DNA of 64,000 nt from the NCBI GenBank assembly GCA_030998225.1, contig JAPYXD010000736.1:10000001-10064000 (forward strand), written 5' to 3'. Every line of letters starts with the position of its first letter. Position 1 is the stretch's first letter. Shown here piece after piece: positions 22,001 through 32,276 of the stretch. The DNA comes from Diplolepis rosae. Taxonomy: Eukaryota; Arthropoda; Insecta; Hymenoptera; Diplolepididae. Under the pieces are notes generated by a model. It ran no database searches. It saw only the letters and a list, made by a program, of their open reading frames with translations, and was not told the DNA's origin. A program made the position numbers and the translations under genes.

Positions 22001-25000
22001 AGAAGCTTTTTGTCTGCGCCGGGATTCGAGCCCAGGTCTTTCGATTGCCGAATGTTTATGATTAAAAACAAACTTTTTTCTGTATTTTTTTAATGATTAT
22101 AAACATTTATAATCATGAAGACCTGTCATAGTACATTTTATTTAATATCACAAATTTTTAACTTGGTATCTGTTTTTAATCGATGTTTCACACTCTGGAT
22201 CCTTTGCTATGGGTACAGTATGAAGCGGACGTTTTATCTTCATAAAACGCACCAAGTATTAGTTATTGCAAAATGAAAATGAAACGCGTGAGTATTCTAA
22301 TAGATTGGATTTAAATAACGTAGTCGATTCCTGTAATTTTAATTCTTTACAATAATCTTAAGGCGTGACAAAAATCTAGGTACATTTAAAGGATCTCCAT
22401 TTCCAAAAATGTCTGTGCCTTGAAATAACAATGGTTAAAGGTATACCTGAGTGTACCAGGGGTGTTAGTTGAAATTTGCCGGTTTTACTCATAGATGTCG
22501 CTAGAGATATGTATACATTTCTATGATTTGGCATCTATGTCATATTTTTCTATGGACAATAACCTTCAAAAATACACAATTACATTCTGCCAAAATAATA
22601 GCACCATAGTTGTTTACCTCAGTGAATATGTCGAATTTCGTTCCAAGTAAATCGCATTTGCGGCATTCGTTGCTTTTCTTATTTCATCAAAATAAAAAAG
22701 CAGTTGAAGCTCATCGATTGCTGGTAGAAACTTATGGTGAACATGCTCCAGTGATTAGAACATGTGAGACATGGTTTCGTCAATTTGAAAGTGGAGATTT
22801 CGATTTAATAGACAATGAATAGAAAATAATAGAAAATGAAGAAACGTAATTCGTAGCATCGCACAGCAGACAATGCAGTTCGGCTTTATGTTTTTGTAAT
22901 AATTTTGGTTAGATTTTGAGATTACGTGTTGTTTGGTTTCGTTTGAATCTGGATTGAAGCGTACATTGAAGAATTAGTTCCGAGTAAGTATATGTTTACC
23001 TTGATAAAGTGTATTACGTCAAATTTGAAATTTATCTATTATTTTAGTTTTGCCTTCAAACTCTGAATGTGATCCAAATATTTTACACAAGTCTCCACGA
23101 CATGTATCGGCTATGCGGGTTAAGGCGTGCGATTAGAATTGGGTTAGGATGCGTGCGTGTGTGCGAGCGTTCGATTCTCGGTGCTGCGAAGTGTTTATAA
23201 AAAATTACGTTTCTGTAATGTTGTACAGTGTTAAATATAATGGTAAGTTCATATTAGGATTATATAGGTAATGTAAAAGTGTGAAAAATAATTAACTATA
23301 TAATTGCAGGATCATATCACATAAAATAATATTTTCCTTATTACACTGTTCAACATTTTCTTCGACTGTCACTTAGACTTTCGATGCCTGGTTTAGAGAA
23401 AATGGAACCCAACCCACGGTGTTTTAAATTTTCCGCGACTGTCACTTAAACTTTCGAATTTACGTTTTACATTTTCTGCGATTATTTAATCATGTCCGAG
23501 TCGAGCCCCTATTGAAAAACTTGACATAAAAAACGACGTAAAAAATGACGTAAAAAACGACGTCAAAAATGACGTAAAAAATGATATAAAAAAGGACGTC
23601 AAAAATGGCGTAAAAAACGAGGTAAAAAATTGGGATAGTTTTTTACGTCATTTTTTACGTAATTTTTTTCTTTAAGAAGCCTTACATTTCCTGTTACATT
23701 TTTGTGACTCCTTTACGGAATGCCCATTCCACTTTGAAATAATTTATTTTATTATACAATAGTTCTTTTACTGATAAGCATTTCTCAATTACGATATCCA
23801 ATGAACGACCGAATATAAATTTTTAAGGCTTCTTAAAGACAAAAAAGTACGGAAAAAACGACGTCAAAAACGACGTCAAAAATGACGTAAAAAATGACGT
23901 AAAAAACTATCCCAATTTTTGACCTCGTTTTTACGTAATTTTTGACGTCGTTTTTTATGTCGTTTTTTATGCCATTTTTGACGTCCTTTTTTACGTCATT
24001 TTTTACTTCAAGTTTTTCAATAGGGGCCGCAACTAGCCTTCCTCGAGACATTTACGATTTCAGTCAATAAATAATAGTCTTGACTAATTGGTCGCTTAAA
24101 TAGAGACATATAAGGTTTGAAGATATTTGAAAATAATTATTAAAACAAATAAATTAAGATACCAAACAATATTATATTATGTACATGTATTCGGAGTAAT
24201 TTAGCACAATACAACAAATTTTTCGAAGATGTATAAAAAGAAGAGTACTTATTTCATAACTTTAACTACTGCTGAATGTTTTCGCAAAGAAAAATGCTTC
24301 GCTTTCGCCTTTTTTCCGTGATTGGTATCATACAATGATATTTAAACGTCCCATTTACTGTCAAAGCTTTTTCGAATCTTTTTTTAACTTTTTTTCTTCT
24401 TTTATATAATCTTCGTTTGCTACAAATTGTAATGAAATGTTATTGAGAGCCTTAGTTGCCCATTCAAATAATTCATTTTGCGTTAGGATTGGATTGGTTT
24501 TTCTTTGAACATTGGCTCTAGCAGCCAACCTTTTTAATGTCCCACCCAAGCCATCGCACGCACCCTTGCTATGGGAAGAAAGACAATAGATAAACGTTGA
24601 TAGGACAACTTTGCAAATTTTTATATCTGGATGAGTATTTACAAAAATTAAAGACCGGTCTAGAAAAATTACTTTTGCATTCATATTTCGCAAGGAAACA
24701 AAATAAATTCATGAACATTACAAAAGAAAAGTTGACAGAAAATGAGTGCTAGTTGCGGGTCGACTATATGCGCATGCGCAGTTCAATTTTTACACTATAT
24801 TCCTCTGTAGCGGAATACACAACATTCAGTTACTCTCAGCTGTAATGGAAAAACGAGTTTACGCGCCGGTGGCACATAATAGTACATTGTGCAACTAGGG
24901 AAAATAAATGTTTTTCCCGTGTTGCACACGATTTTTTTTCTACTAGTGGGTCAGAAAGTGGATTTGTTTGCCCCGCACGGGGCAATAAAGTCCACTTTAT

Positions 25001-26869
25001 GGCCCGCTAGTAGAAAAAAATATTTATTTGAAAACCTAACGTAATAAGCTAAAAAATGAAACAAACCCGTAATCGATTTGATTATTTCAACCGAAGATAA
25101 TGAATTTTAAGCACAAGAGAATTTAGCATTTTATCCAATTTTATCAAAAGTTTAAATTAATATATCTCTCAAGAAATTTTTTTTATTCGAAAATCCCGAA
25201 ATACGTGTTGGTTAATTTATTAAAAAGAAGCTATGAAATTTTTTTTATCTAAATCTAAATTCTGAACTCAAAATGGGTGTACGATTTGCAAAAGAATGTC
25301 CCATATCTGGGCACCCCATTAAGCTAAGAAAGGATATTACCTATTTTTTTCTTACACTCTAAACGGTATCTTATTTTGCATGGAAATGGAGTTCCAGGAT
25401 ATTAAATACCCGTAAGGTAGGAATCTTTGGGTGTAATATGGCCGTAACATTTCAGGTTTTTCATAAGGCACCAGGACTTCATAACATTCATGTTTTTGAT
25501 GACATATGGCGTTTATCTCACTTAAAGATCAATACCATGCATGATAAATTTTTAAAGCAAAATTATTGGAAATAATTTCGTTTGCAAACCCTCAAATATA
25601 AGAGGCATAAGTAGGAAACCTCATCAAAATCTATGAGGAAAAGTATTTAGGTTTCTCGTTTGGCGATAGTTTCAGGAAGGAATTCAATCCGAATCATTCC
25701 GAAATATGTTCCCAAACGAAACCAAAAAACGTTTTGGATTTCTATATAGACACAAGCCGATTAAAAATTAATTCATATTAATTCAATTCAGTCCTATTTA
25801 ATTCAAATAAATCCAAATCAAGTTTTCGATCCGAATCATTCTGACTTCAAGTTTATTGGGATTGAAAACTTGGTTCATACCAACCAGAAATCGGATTAAT
25901 TAGGATTGAAAATTTGATTTGGATCCATGCGGATTGAGTGAGATTGATTTTCAAATAATTTACATCAAACAAGACTCAAAACGTTTTTCAAGTGTAGGAA
26001 AATGAGACGTGATATAACATAGAAACTGCGGACCTATCCACTGAAGAAGCTCTCAGTAGTATTGCAAACGGCCAATCAATGATAAGAAAATGCGAGAGAA
26101 TCCGAAAGCAGGTACAAGTCAGCTTATCTCTTGCGCACGCGTAAAACTGATTGTAGCCAAACGTAACAGCAAGAGACCTTCGAGAATCTTGAGAAATTTG
26201 AAGAGAAAAAAATGAGGGTTGTACCATATGGAAGTCGGATGGAATCCCGGGGAATAGCCCCTCAATGGGAAAGTAAAAAATGTTTCTCGTAGAATCCTCT
26301 ATCTGTTCCCGTGTATTTTTTGAGAGAAATATAAATGCTGCATACTTGTTTTATATAAAATTTATATTACTGTGCAGTAACATATTGAGAATTATAAAGA
26401 CTCCGACTAATACTTTTTTTCAATTTTAAAACTTAATTTATATATTTATATAATAAAAAAGAAAATTTTATAGAATTTTTCTTAAACATAATATATGCTT
26501 TGTAAATAGAGTCCCATACGAGAACCTGTACATGGTCCAATATGTAATCGTGTCTTATTTTCATATACGTATTTATATATATATATATATAGATATTTAG
26601 ATGTGTCAGAAAAAATTAAAATGGACGTACATTTCCTATTTTAGGTTTAGATGGTTGAAAGAATGTTCAATTTCGGCAAGTTTTCGACTTTGCGATGAAT
26701 AAACTTTCATCTGCTCTTCAAACAAAAAATAGGCTATCTACGTTCGTTTTCATTGTCATATAGTTTATTTACAACAATAGATTATAATTTCACATGGAAA
26801 TGAATAATTACCTTTCGAATAACCGATAGCTAACAAAGTCCAAAGCACTATAGCAAGCATAGACGCCAT
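18536..26869 (-). CDS. Secreted trypsin-fold serine protease homolog lacking the catalytic triad (5 exons)
   Basis: Model on the minus strand: exons 26869-26812, 21179-20908, 20798-20682, 19187-19110 and 19000-18536. All joins are GT-AG with agreeing phase (1, 0, 0, 0), giving about 329 residues. Exon 1 is a signal peptide (MASMLAIVLWTLLAIGYSK). Exon 2 carries the paired cysteines C57 and C73, 16 apart as in the chymotrypsin C42-C58 loop, but the His before the second Cys is Thr (AVFTC). The Asp position reads DGAISILL in place of DIALL. Exon 5 has EEIGDLLFVERQLTGIL where GDSGGPL...GI is expected, so Ser is lost too. The predicted product is therefore a non-catalytic secreted or extracellular protein. 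After the domain come three imperfect repeats around DPMS, then a Lys-rich tail. The trypsin-like region is short (about 185 residues). Role unknown; such homologs act in immunity, reproduction or venom. Confidence 0.65.
19110..19187 (-). CDS. Serine protease homolog, exon 4
   Basis: Acceptor GTTACAG, donor GTAAGT; 26 codons (NKPHGKLVTIDSSSKCEIFV...) containing a Cys that may pair within the domain. An alternative upstream acceptor at about 19234 would break phase. Confidence 0.5.
19188..20681. other. Intron 3 of the serine protease homolog
   Basis: AT-rich. It contains a run of about 14 G at 19908-19921 and a dispersed-repeat-like segment at about 19990-20560. No open frame of note. Confidence 0.45.
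20682..20798 (-). CDS. Serine protease homolog, exon 3
   Basis: Acceptor TTTATTTCAG, donor GTAGAT; 39 codons beginning FQSNKEKDPEQAIQF. Phase 0 on both sides. Confidence 0.55.
20908..21179 (-). CDS. Serine protease homolog, exon 2
   Basis: Acceptor TTCACAG, donor GTAAGAT. It encodes the N-terminal barrel region with FLCNVAIISHKHAVAVFTC, the mutated His-loop, and DDGAISILL, the mutated Asp site. An in-frame ATG 10 bases upstream of the exon start exists but would lack a signal peptide. Confidence 0.6.
21302..21598. mobile_element. Short MITE with TACACGGAGAAAAGTTT ends
   Basis: About 295 bp bounded by TACACGGAGAAAAGTTT and its near-complement AAACTTCTCTCCGTGTGA. The interior is less AT-rich than its surroundings. 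An open frame crosses it (21241-21582) but shows no protein family and is treated as chance. Lies in intron 1 of the serine protease homolog. Confidence 0.6.
21826..21985. repeat. Dispersed repeat, copy 1 (direct match to 53832-53995)
   Basis: The core from GAGTTTGAAATTTTTGTCA to GACAATTTCAAACTC has inverted tips and is repeated in the same orientation at 53832-53995, including the block ATCAGATAGGATACGTTG. It behaves like a MITE of about 110 bp plus shared flank. Confidence 0.55.
22005..22070 (-). repeat. tRNA-like 3' half
   Basis: On the minus strand the sequence AATCGAAAGACCTGGGCTCGAATCCCGG reads like the variable region and T arm of a tRNA, with a B box (GGCTCGAATCC). No D-arm half is evident, so it is a SINE or tRNA pseudogene remnant. 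Confidence 0.4.
22456..22860 (+). pseudogene. mariner 5' fragment with transposase N-terminus
   Basis: A TA at 22454-22455 precedes a terminus CCAGGGGTGTTAGTTGAAAT related to the other mariners here. An ATG at 22628 opens MSNFVPSKSHLRHSLLFLF and continues through the helix-turn-helix (KAVEAHRLLVETYGEHAP) to WFRQFESGDFDLIDNE before a stop at 22820-22822. The catalytic half and the 3' end are absent. It is more diverged from the copies at 12997 and 56892 than they are from each other. Confidence 0.7.
23104..23190 (+). repeat. tRNA-Ser-like sequence (SINE head or tRNA pseudogene)
   Basis: It contains a D-arm-like CGGCTATGCGGGTTAAGGCG (compare GGCCGAGTGGTTAAGGCG of tRNA-Ser), an AGA triplet in the anticodon position, and GCGTTCGATTCTC as T arm/B box. 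The anticodon stem does not pair well and there is an expanded GTGCGTGT stretch, so it is not a working tRNA. Confidence 0.4.
23506..24026. mobile_element. Foldback element whose arms are 11-bp minisatellites
   Basis: Outer inverted repeat CCCCTATTGAAAAACTT (23506) and AAGTTTTTCAATAGGGG (ending 24026). Each arm is a run of about 11-bp units of the form ACGTMAAAAAYG, followed by an inner mirrored block (CTTTAAGAAGCCTTA versus TAAGGCTTCTTAAAG). The loop is about 130 bp. Any reading frame inside (for example 24051-23833, VKNDVKKDVKN...) is a translation of the repeat. Confidence 0.7.
24361..24693 (-). pseudogene. Fragment of an unrecognised repetitive gene family (SHSKGACDGLGG motif)
   Basis: The minus-strand translation contains SHSKGACDGLGGTLKRLAAR, then ILTQNELFEWATKAL, and ends with a Lys-rich tail. 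The pattern is one I associate with an uncharacterised, multi-copy arthropod/cnidarian protein family in which it follows a YFSDGA...QYKNK motif. That motif is seen separately here at 54135-54480. The function is unknown. The fragment has no visible partner exons and sits in intron 1 of the serine protease homolog. Confidence 0.45.
24753..25025. repeat. Dispersed repeat shared with 41019-41140 and 42420-42800
   Basis: The segment ACTATATGCGCATGCGCAGT to AACGGAAAAACGAGTTT-like sequence matches 41019-41140. The following palindromic block (TTTGCCCCGCACGGGGCAAT between mirrored CTACTAG and CTAGTAG tips) matches 42700-42790. Probably one composite repeat family. Confidence 0.55.
25026..26568. other. 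Intron 1 sequence, AT-rich with a weak inverted repeat
   Basis: Bases 25807-25842 and 25893-25935 are rough inverted copies (AAATCCAAATCAAGTTTTC versus GAAAATTTGATTTGGAT). A frame at 26227-25988 on the minus strand shows no family resemblance. Confidence 0.4.
26569..26592. repeat. (TA)n microsatellite
   Basis: An uninterrupted run of TA dinucleotides. Confidence 0.85.
26812..26869 (-). CDS. Serine protease homolog, exon 1 (signal peptide)
   Basis: ATG at 26869 starts a hydrophobic 16-19 residue leader. The exon ends AAAG followed by the donor GTAATT, leaving one base of the next codon. This phase matches the acceptor of exon 2 exactly (G + AA = Glu). Chosen as the first exon because it supplies the secretion signal missing from exon 2. 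Confidence 0.55.
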
Positions 26870-28485
26870 ATTTGCCAACTTGCAAAAACGTAATGGTAAT
26901 AAATTTGATTGTAACTATATATTTAGTTTTCAGTCACCGCCTGGCAACGTACTGCGCTAATTTTCTTTCTGGTGACTTGCTCTTCCCCTATACACGTACT
27001 TTGACAAGAGCTTTACACTATAACTTTCCTCCACACTTTAATAAAATAAAAATCTCATTATTCTTTTCCATCGAATGAAATTTTCTAGTGTCGACTTTGT
27101 CTTCAGACTCGTATTTACAAAAGTAATCTTACCTATAAAAACGACGTTTGCACCTCAAATAAAACATTAAATTATCAAATTTATCTTTTTATTGTCATAG
27201 TCGTTTTCAATTTCGTATGAAACTCAAATTGTTAAATTAAATGAAAAATTTCCATTTAAAATTAATTTTAATTACAAATAATTTATTTCCCATTCATTAC
27301 TATTATTCATTAGATCACCCCATGCAAAAACTTTGTTAAAGTGCAAGATAATTTCAACACATATTTTAAAATGAATGCCGACTCTTTCAAATGAATAAAT
27401 AATACTAATTGAATGTTGATATAGATCCTGGATAGTTTTTTTTCAAGTTCCATTCAACTATTGTGGCTGAATGAATCTTCATGACAAAATAAATGAATTT
27501 TCAACTATAAAAAATCAATTTCAAACTCTAATGAATACATTGTCGAGCTACAATATGCAGAAAGTAGTTCAATTTAAAAATTTTTGAATAATATAAATGT
27601 AGATTAACTTTTTTTCTTCATGAAGAACACTATTGGAACTTTAACCTGCACACCCAAAAAACAGTTTCTTTGGATCAAAGAAATTTTTTTTTTAATTAAT
27701 AAAACTTTCTTTAAATCAAAGAAATTTTTTCTTTGGCCGTAGATCAAAGAAATGTTTCTTTGGTTCAAAGAAACTGTTTTCTCAGTGCAACATGTTTTAC
27801 CTTTTCTTTTTTCTGTGTACGATTAATGCTCTATAGGATTAATATAATATTGAAGACATACGTTAATGGATACCTAGTAAAAGCTAAAAAAGACAGTATA
27901 TTGTTTTTGGAATAGCTACAGTTTTCCTACGTAATGTGATGGACTGAATACGAAAACATACTGAAAAAAATCACTGAGGTATCCTTGACCTTGAAAATCT
28001 ACAGTCAAGATCACATTTCATTTTTTACACAAGCGAAAGTTGGAGACGGCTTTCCAGCGCCATTGAAGCGCTAAAAATGGGAAAAACAGTGAATAAAAAT
28101 CAGCATGATCTAAGATCAACGACGTGAACGCGAAATTTTTTTTGTTGCTATTTCGGTCTGGGAGTTGGTACATCTTTGTTGTTGGTACACTGAATACGAA
28201 ACAAATATCATCGCAGAAACTCATCTCATCTTCAAAAATACTTGAATGTCAAAAAATTGATTTATTGTTAGTATCTACAACAGGATTAGCACTCGGTTTT
28301 TTTTCTGTAGAGGAATGAATTTTTTACTCATTCACTTCTATAAATTTATAATATGTTGCAGATTGCTACTCTACATTTATAATCTATTATTCTCCAGGAT
28401 TTTCACAGTATGTATATAATTTTTACCATTGTCATTTTTCTTCACTATTGATCGAACAGTCTATCATACTTTTATCTTCCATAAA
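26870..28485. other. AT-rich interval upstream of the serine protease homolog
   Basis: It would hold the promoter of the minus-strand gene; no unambiguous core element was picked. A palindromic MITE lies at 27650-27788. Small frames at 28018-28318 lie on both strands over the same bases and look like chance. Confidence 0.4.
27650..27788. repeat. Palindromic repeat built from TTTCTTTGATCCAAAGAAA-like units
   Basis: The outer arms AACAGTTTCTTTGGATCAAAG (27660) and CTTTGGTTCAAAGAAACTGTT (27759) mirror each other, with two further copies of the ATCAAAGAAA half-unit between them. It ends in TCTCAGTG, like other MITE tips in the window. Confidence 0.5.
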
Positions 28486-29160
28486 ATGGCTGAAAATACA
28501 GCTTGGAGTAGTGGCGAGTCCGAACCAGAAAATGAAGTATTAGAAAATAAAGACATCGGTGAAATCGATTCGGAAGACTTTTATTATAACGAAACTCAAT
28601 TATTTGAGGACGCGCATTTTTACCCATCAATCAAAGATTTTGAAGGTAGCTCCGAAATAAATCCGAATATCTCTTTCTCGGGAAATAGGCCAATCGATTA
28701 CTTCAATTATTTTTGTGATTCTTCTTTGCTCCAAAAAATTGTAGAGGAGACGAATCGTTATGCAACTCAATTTCCTATCAATCCACCTTCCCACATGAAA
28801 GCTTGGTTCTCTGTCACAAACACAGCATTGGAAAATTTCCTTGGCCTTTCGATTCTAATGGGCCATGTCCAGAAAGGCGATCTGCAAAGTTATTGGTCCA
28901 CAGATCTTTTGCTACACACTCCAATTTTTGGTCAAATAATGTCTCGCGATAGATATATTCACATCCTGCGATGTTTACATTTTCATGATAATGAAGGAAT
29001 CGTAAATCATCCTTTAGTGAAAATGAAGTCAGTAATAGGAAACGTACAAAGTAAATTTTCGGCAGTTCTTACTCCAGGGAAAAATCTGTGCATAGATGAA
29101 AGTCTATTATTATGGAAAGGTAGGCTTCGATTCAAGCAATATATTCCTTTGAATAATTTC
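28486..29160 (+). pseudogene. piggyBac-type transposase, N-terminal part (truncated)
   Basis: ATG at 28486 (MAENTAWSSGESEPENE) is preferred over an earlier in-frame ATG at 28429 because an acidic N-terminus is usual. The DDE_Tnp_1_7-like domain begins around residue 75 (RPIDYFNYF), with the conserved ENFLGLSILMGHV and MSRDRYIHILRCLHFHDN blocks. The first catalytic Asp lies in IDESLLLWKGRLRFKQYIP at about 29093-29149. Homology stops near 29160 and the remaining two catalytic Asp are absent. The DIRS element begins about 90 bp later, so truncation may have accompanied that insertion. The frame runs on without a stop to 29277 through unrelated sequence. Confidence 0.75.
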
Positions 29161-29430
29161 AGGAAAAGCCGAGATATTAATATTTTAAATTTTCAACACC
29201 TAATTAGGGGTGGTTTTGGGGGTCGAGTCCAACTGAGATTAATTCCAAGATTGTACTTTGCGCCTCTTCCGAAATGATCAAACATGTAGTAGGTCTACTT
29301 CTCGCCAATTTCGCCACGTATTTTAAAGTATTAAAACAAAATACAGTGTGATCCCTCGGCAACCTTCCGTCGTTGACGCAGTATGTCATTGTTTTACTTC
29401 GTGCCGATGTAGCCACATCGTTAATGGAAA

Positions 29431-30340
29431 ATGGGAAGAAGGTTAAGAAGAAGCTCCAGCTCCAGCTCCAGTAGCACTTCAACTGATGAAGAAAAATACT
29501 TGAAGAAACGCCTAGCAAAACTGAAACGGAAGAAGCGAAGGTACAAGAAATCTGATAGAAAAAAGCGATCGAGACCGCACAGAGACTCAGAAAGTGCGTA
29601 TTCCGAATCGTCCTCTCACAGGCGTAAGTAGGCTTGTAATTAAATTTAAAGCTTAATCGTTATCTGGATAACACAGACAACACTGGCCAGGCTCTAACCT
29701 ATACCAGACAAAGGATCATTAGTTTGAAAAGAAAAAAAAAGAAACGAAATTCAATGAATTCAGTCGACCTTGATTGAGCTGTCAAAGTTACCAAAACTTG
29801 TCTCGTAGGCCCTAATCTGCAGACGAGTCATATAGGTTCAAACCTATAAGCGCATTTTAGGCTCTAACCTACAAGCGCATAATCAGGTCTAAGCAAATAT
29901 TCAGAAGGTGTATAGTCGTAAAGCAAGAAAAGATAACTGCTTGCCTATCGGCTGTTGGCAAAACTTTGTCTCTCTTATCTGACAAAAAAGAAAGGTCTCA
30001 AGAGGATTTGCAGTGCATTGAGTATCTAAGTGATGTAAGCAAACTCCTTGCAGACTTACATCACGATAAGTCAATCATTCGTAGATGTTTGGTTTTAACA
30101 AATGTCAATATCGGACTAAAGGATATGTTACAAGCTAAGAATATTGGTAGTTTCCTTTTTGGCGAAAAACTGGACGAGGCTTTGAAGACGGCTAAGGCTT
30201 TAGAAAATTCAGCAAAGGACTTAAGGGTTAAAATTCGAAACCAACCTAATAAACAGCCAAAAAACCAGAAAGTCCCGCCCCGCCTACATCCAGGGTCATC
30301 GGGCGGGCGGGCGGGCAGAAACAGAAACAACAAACATTGA
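29431..30340 (+). pseudogene. DIRS gag-like protein, broken
   Basis: The N-terminal part (29431-29631) is Ser-rich then Lys/Arg-rich. Coding continues after frame breaks at 29966-30340 with RSQEDLQCIEYLSDVSKLLA and ADLHHDKSIIRRCLVL. It closes with LFGEKLDEALKTAKALE and a basic tail containing a CGGG simple repeat. The second block matches the C-terminal part of DIRS Gag proteins as I know them. The two blocks are separated by about 330 bp with stops. Confidence 0.6.
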
Positions 30341-30559
30341 AGACGAACCAGAACTCCAACAGACCTCATTACAGCACTCGTCAATCTAAGGAATCGAATC
30401 GCTATCGGAAACGACACTAGCTCCAGTAAGTAATATTGCAGGCAGACTTTGCCTGTTCAAGACTGAGTGGGATGAAATCACATCGAATCCTATGATACTT
30501 TCGTAGATCGTTGGTTATAAGATTCCTTTTGAATCTTTGCCCGTTTAAAACTCACCTCC

Positions 30560-31379
30560 TTGTCCAAGAGTCTAGACAACAGAGGAAACCCCTGACGTTT
30601 CTCAACTGATTGAGAAATTGCTCAGGAAGGGTGCCATTGAGAAATTCAACCCGGAAATCAGTTTATCTCTGATGTATTTTCAAAACCTAAAACGGATGGT
30701 TCGTTTCAAGCTTGAAGACGGTAGAACGGTGACAAAAATTATCAATCGGGATTGCTTTATGGCAACGCTCGACCTTCAAGATGCTTACTACTTGGTAGCC
30801 GTTTATTAGTCACATCGCAAGTACTTACGGTTCATTTTTAAGAGTCACACGTACGAGTTTACGTGCCTGCCTTTCGGACTTTGCACAGATCCTTATGTCT
30901 TCACCAAAATTGTAAAACTGGTAATGTCACATTTACGCAAGTTAGGTGTTGCATCTGTCATTTATTTGCACGATTTGTTATTGTTCGGGGAATCTTATTG
31001 CGAATGCATTAGAAATATCGAAATAACCACAACTAAACTAAAGAAACTGGGATTTGTAATTAATGTACAAAAAAGTCGAATGAACCCATCTCAAACTTGT
31101 AAATACTTAGGTTTTCTTTACAACTTGAAGAAAATGATAGTTGAATTACCTGACTCCAAGAGGAATCAAATAATAACGGAAGTTGATAAAATTAAATCAA
31201 ATCAGAGCATAAAAATTAGGGATTTTGCGAAAATCGTAGGTATTCTAGTGTCGTGTTGCCCTGCGGTAAATTACGGATGGGGCCACACCAAAGTTTGCGA
31301 AAGAATAAAATTTGTAGCATTATTAAAAAGTAATAATAACTATAACTCCAGACTAATTATAACAAACCAGGTATTATAA
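30560..31379 (+). pseudogene. DIRS reverse transcriptase, mutated active site
   Basis: Motifs in order: VSQLIEKLLRKGAIE, FMATLDLQDAYYLVAV (first catalytic Asp, 30759-30806), a stop at 30807-30809, then YEFTCLPFGLCTDPYVFTK and VIYLHDLLLFG near 30957. The expected YLDD reads YLHD, so one of the two metal-binding Asp is replaced by His. It continues to CKYLGFLYN. With the stop at 30807 and several others upstream, the enzyme cannot work. Confidence 0.8.
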
Positions 31380-31429
31380 GAAATGTACTCGTGGAAGCGT
31401 TGAGGAGCCCTATCTCATAATCCAATAAG

Positions 31430-32149
31430 GAGAAACGATTTTCAACTAGAAATATTCATCGATGCCTCTTTATCAGGCTGGGGAACATTTTGTAATGGGA
31501 GAAGGGCTAATGGATATTGGAAGAATGAGGAAATGTCAACTCACATTAACCAATTAGAACTTTTAGCTGCCTTCTTTGGCTTGAAATGTTTTGCAGGAAA
31601 TCACGAGAATTGTCAGGTATTGCTTCATATCGACAATACTACAGCAATCTCGTATATAAATAGAATGGGAGGGGTTCAATTTAAAAATTTAAACAAGATC
31701 ACCAGACTTAAATCGGACTGGTGCGAGAGAAAAAGAATCTGGATTTATGCGACTTACATTCCATCAAAAATGAATAAAATAGCGGATGAAGAGTCACGTC
31801 GCTAAAAGGAAAATACTGAAGTTGAACTGTCAAACCTTGCCTATGACAGAATAGTTAGAGCATTCGGCCATCCAGAGATAGATATTTTCGCGAGTAGAGA
31901 AAATGCAAAATGCCCCAGGTATGTGTCCTGGAGGAAACATCCTGAGTCTGTGGCGATAGATGCGTTCACAATCTCTTGGAGAAATTATTTCTTTTACGCA
32001 TTTCCACCATTCTCAGTAATTTTAAGAACGTTACAAAAAATTAGAGACGAAAAAGCTAGGGGCATCTTGGTGGTACCAGAATGGCCTTCTCAGCCATGGT
32101 ACCCACTATTCAAGGCTGCTTTAATTTCAGATACTGTTCATAGTAGCTA
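31430..32149 (+). pseudogene. DIRS RNase H and methyltransferase-like region
   Basis: RNase H residues are visible in FIDASLSGWGTF, THINQLELLAAFFGL, LLHIDNTTAISYINRMGG and NKIADEESRR, that is the D, E, D, D pattern (31450-31803). A TAA at 31803-31805 follows. The next block, HPEIDIFASRENAKC ... YVSWRKHPE ... IDAFTISW ... FYAFPPF ... VVPEWPSQPWYPLF, is the segment described in DIRS elements as adenine-methyltransferase-like. It is unusual to DIRS and supports the call. Confidence 0.78.
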
Positions 32150-32276
32150 AATATAATGTTTTTGTCTTTAATAGGAAAGAAGAAGTTTTTTGGCAGAAGA
32201 TTACCCTGGTGGCCGGGATCTTGTCAGCAGGGCGTTTGTGTTAAGAGGAACACCATCGGAATCAATTGAAATCTGA

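Noticed and set aside
23104..23190. Functional tRNA-Ser gene
   Set aside because: The anticodon stem does not pair and the variable region is expanded by a GT-rich stretch; kept only as a tRNA-like repeat.
23833..24051. Repetitive VKNDVKKDVKN peptide frame
   Set aside because: It is a translation of the 11-bp minisatellite in the foldback arm.
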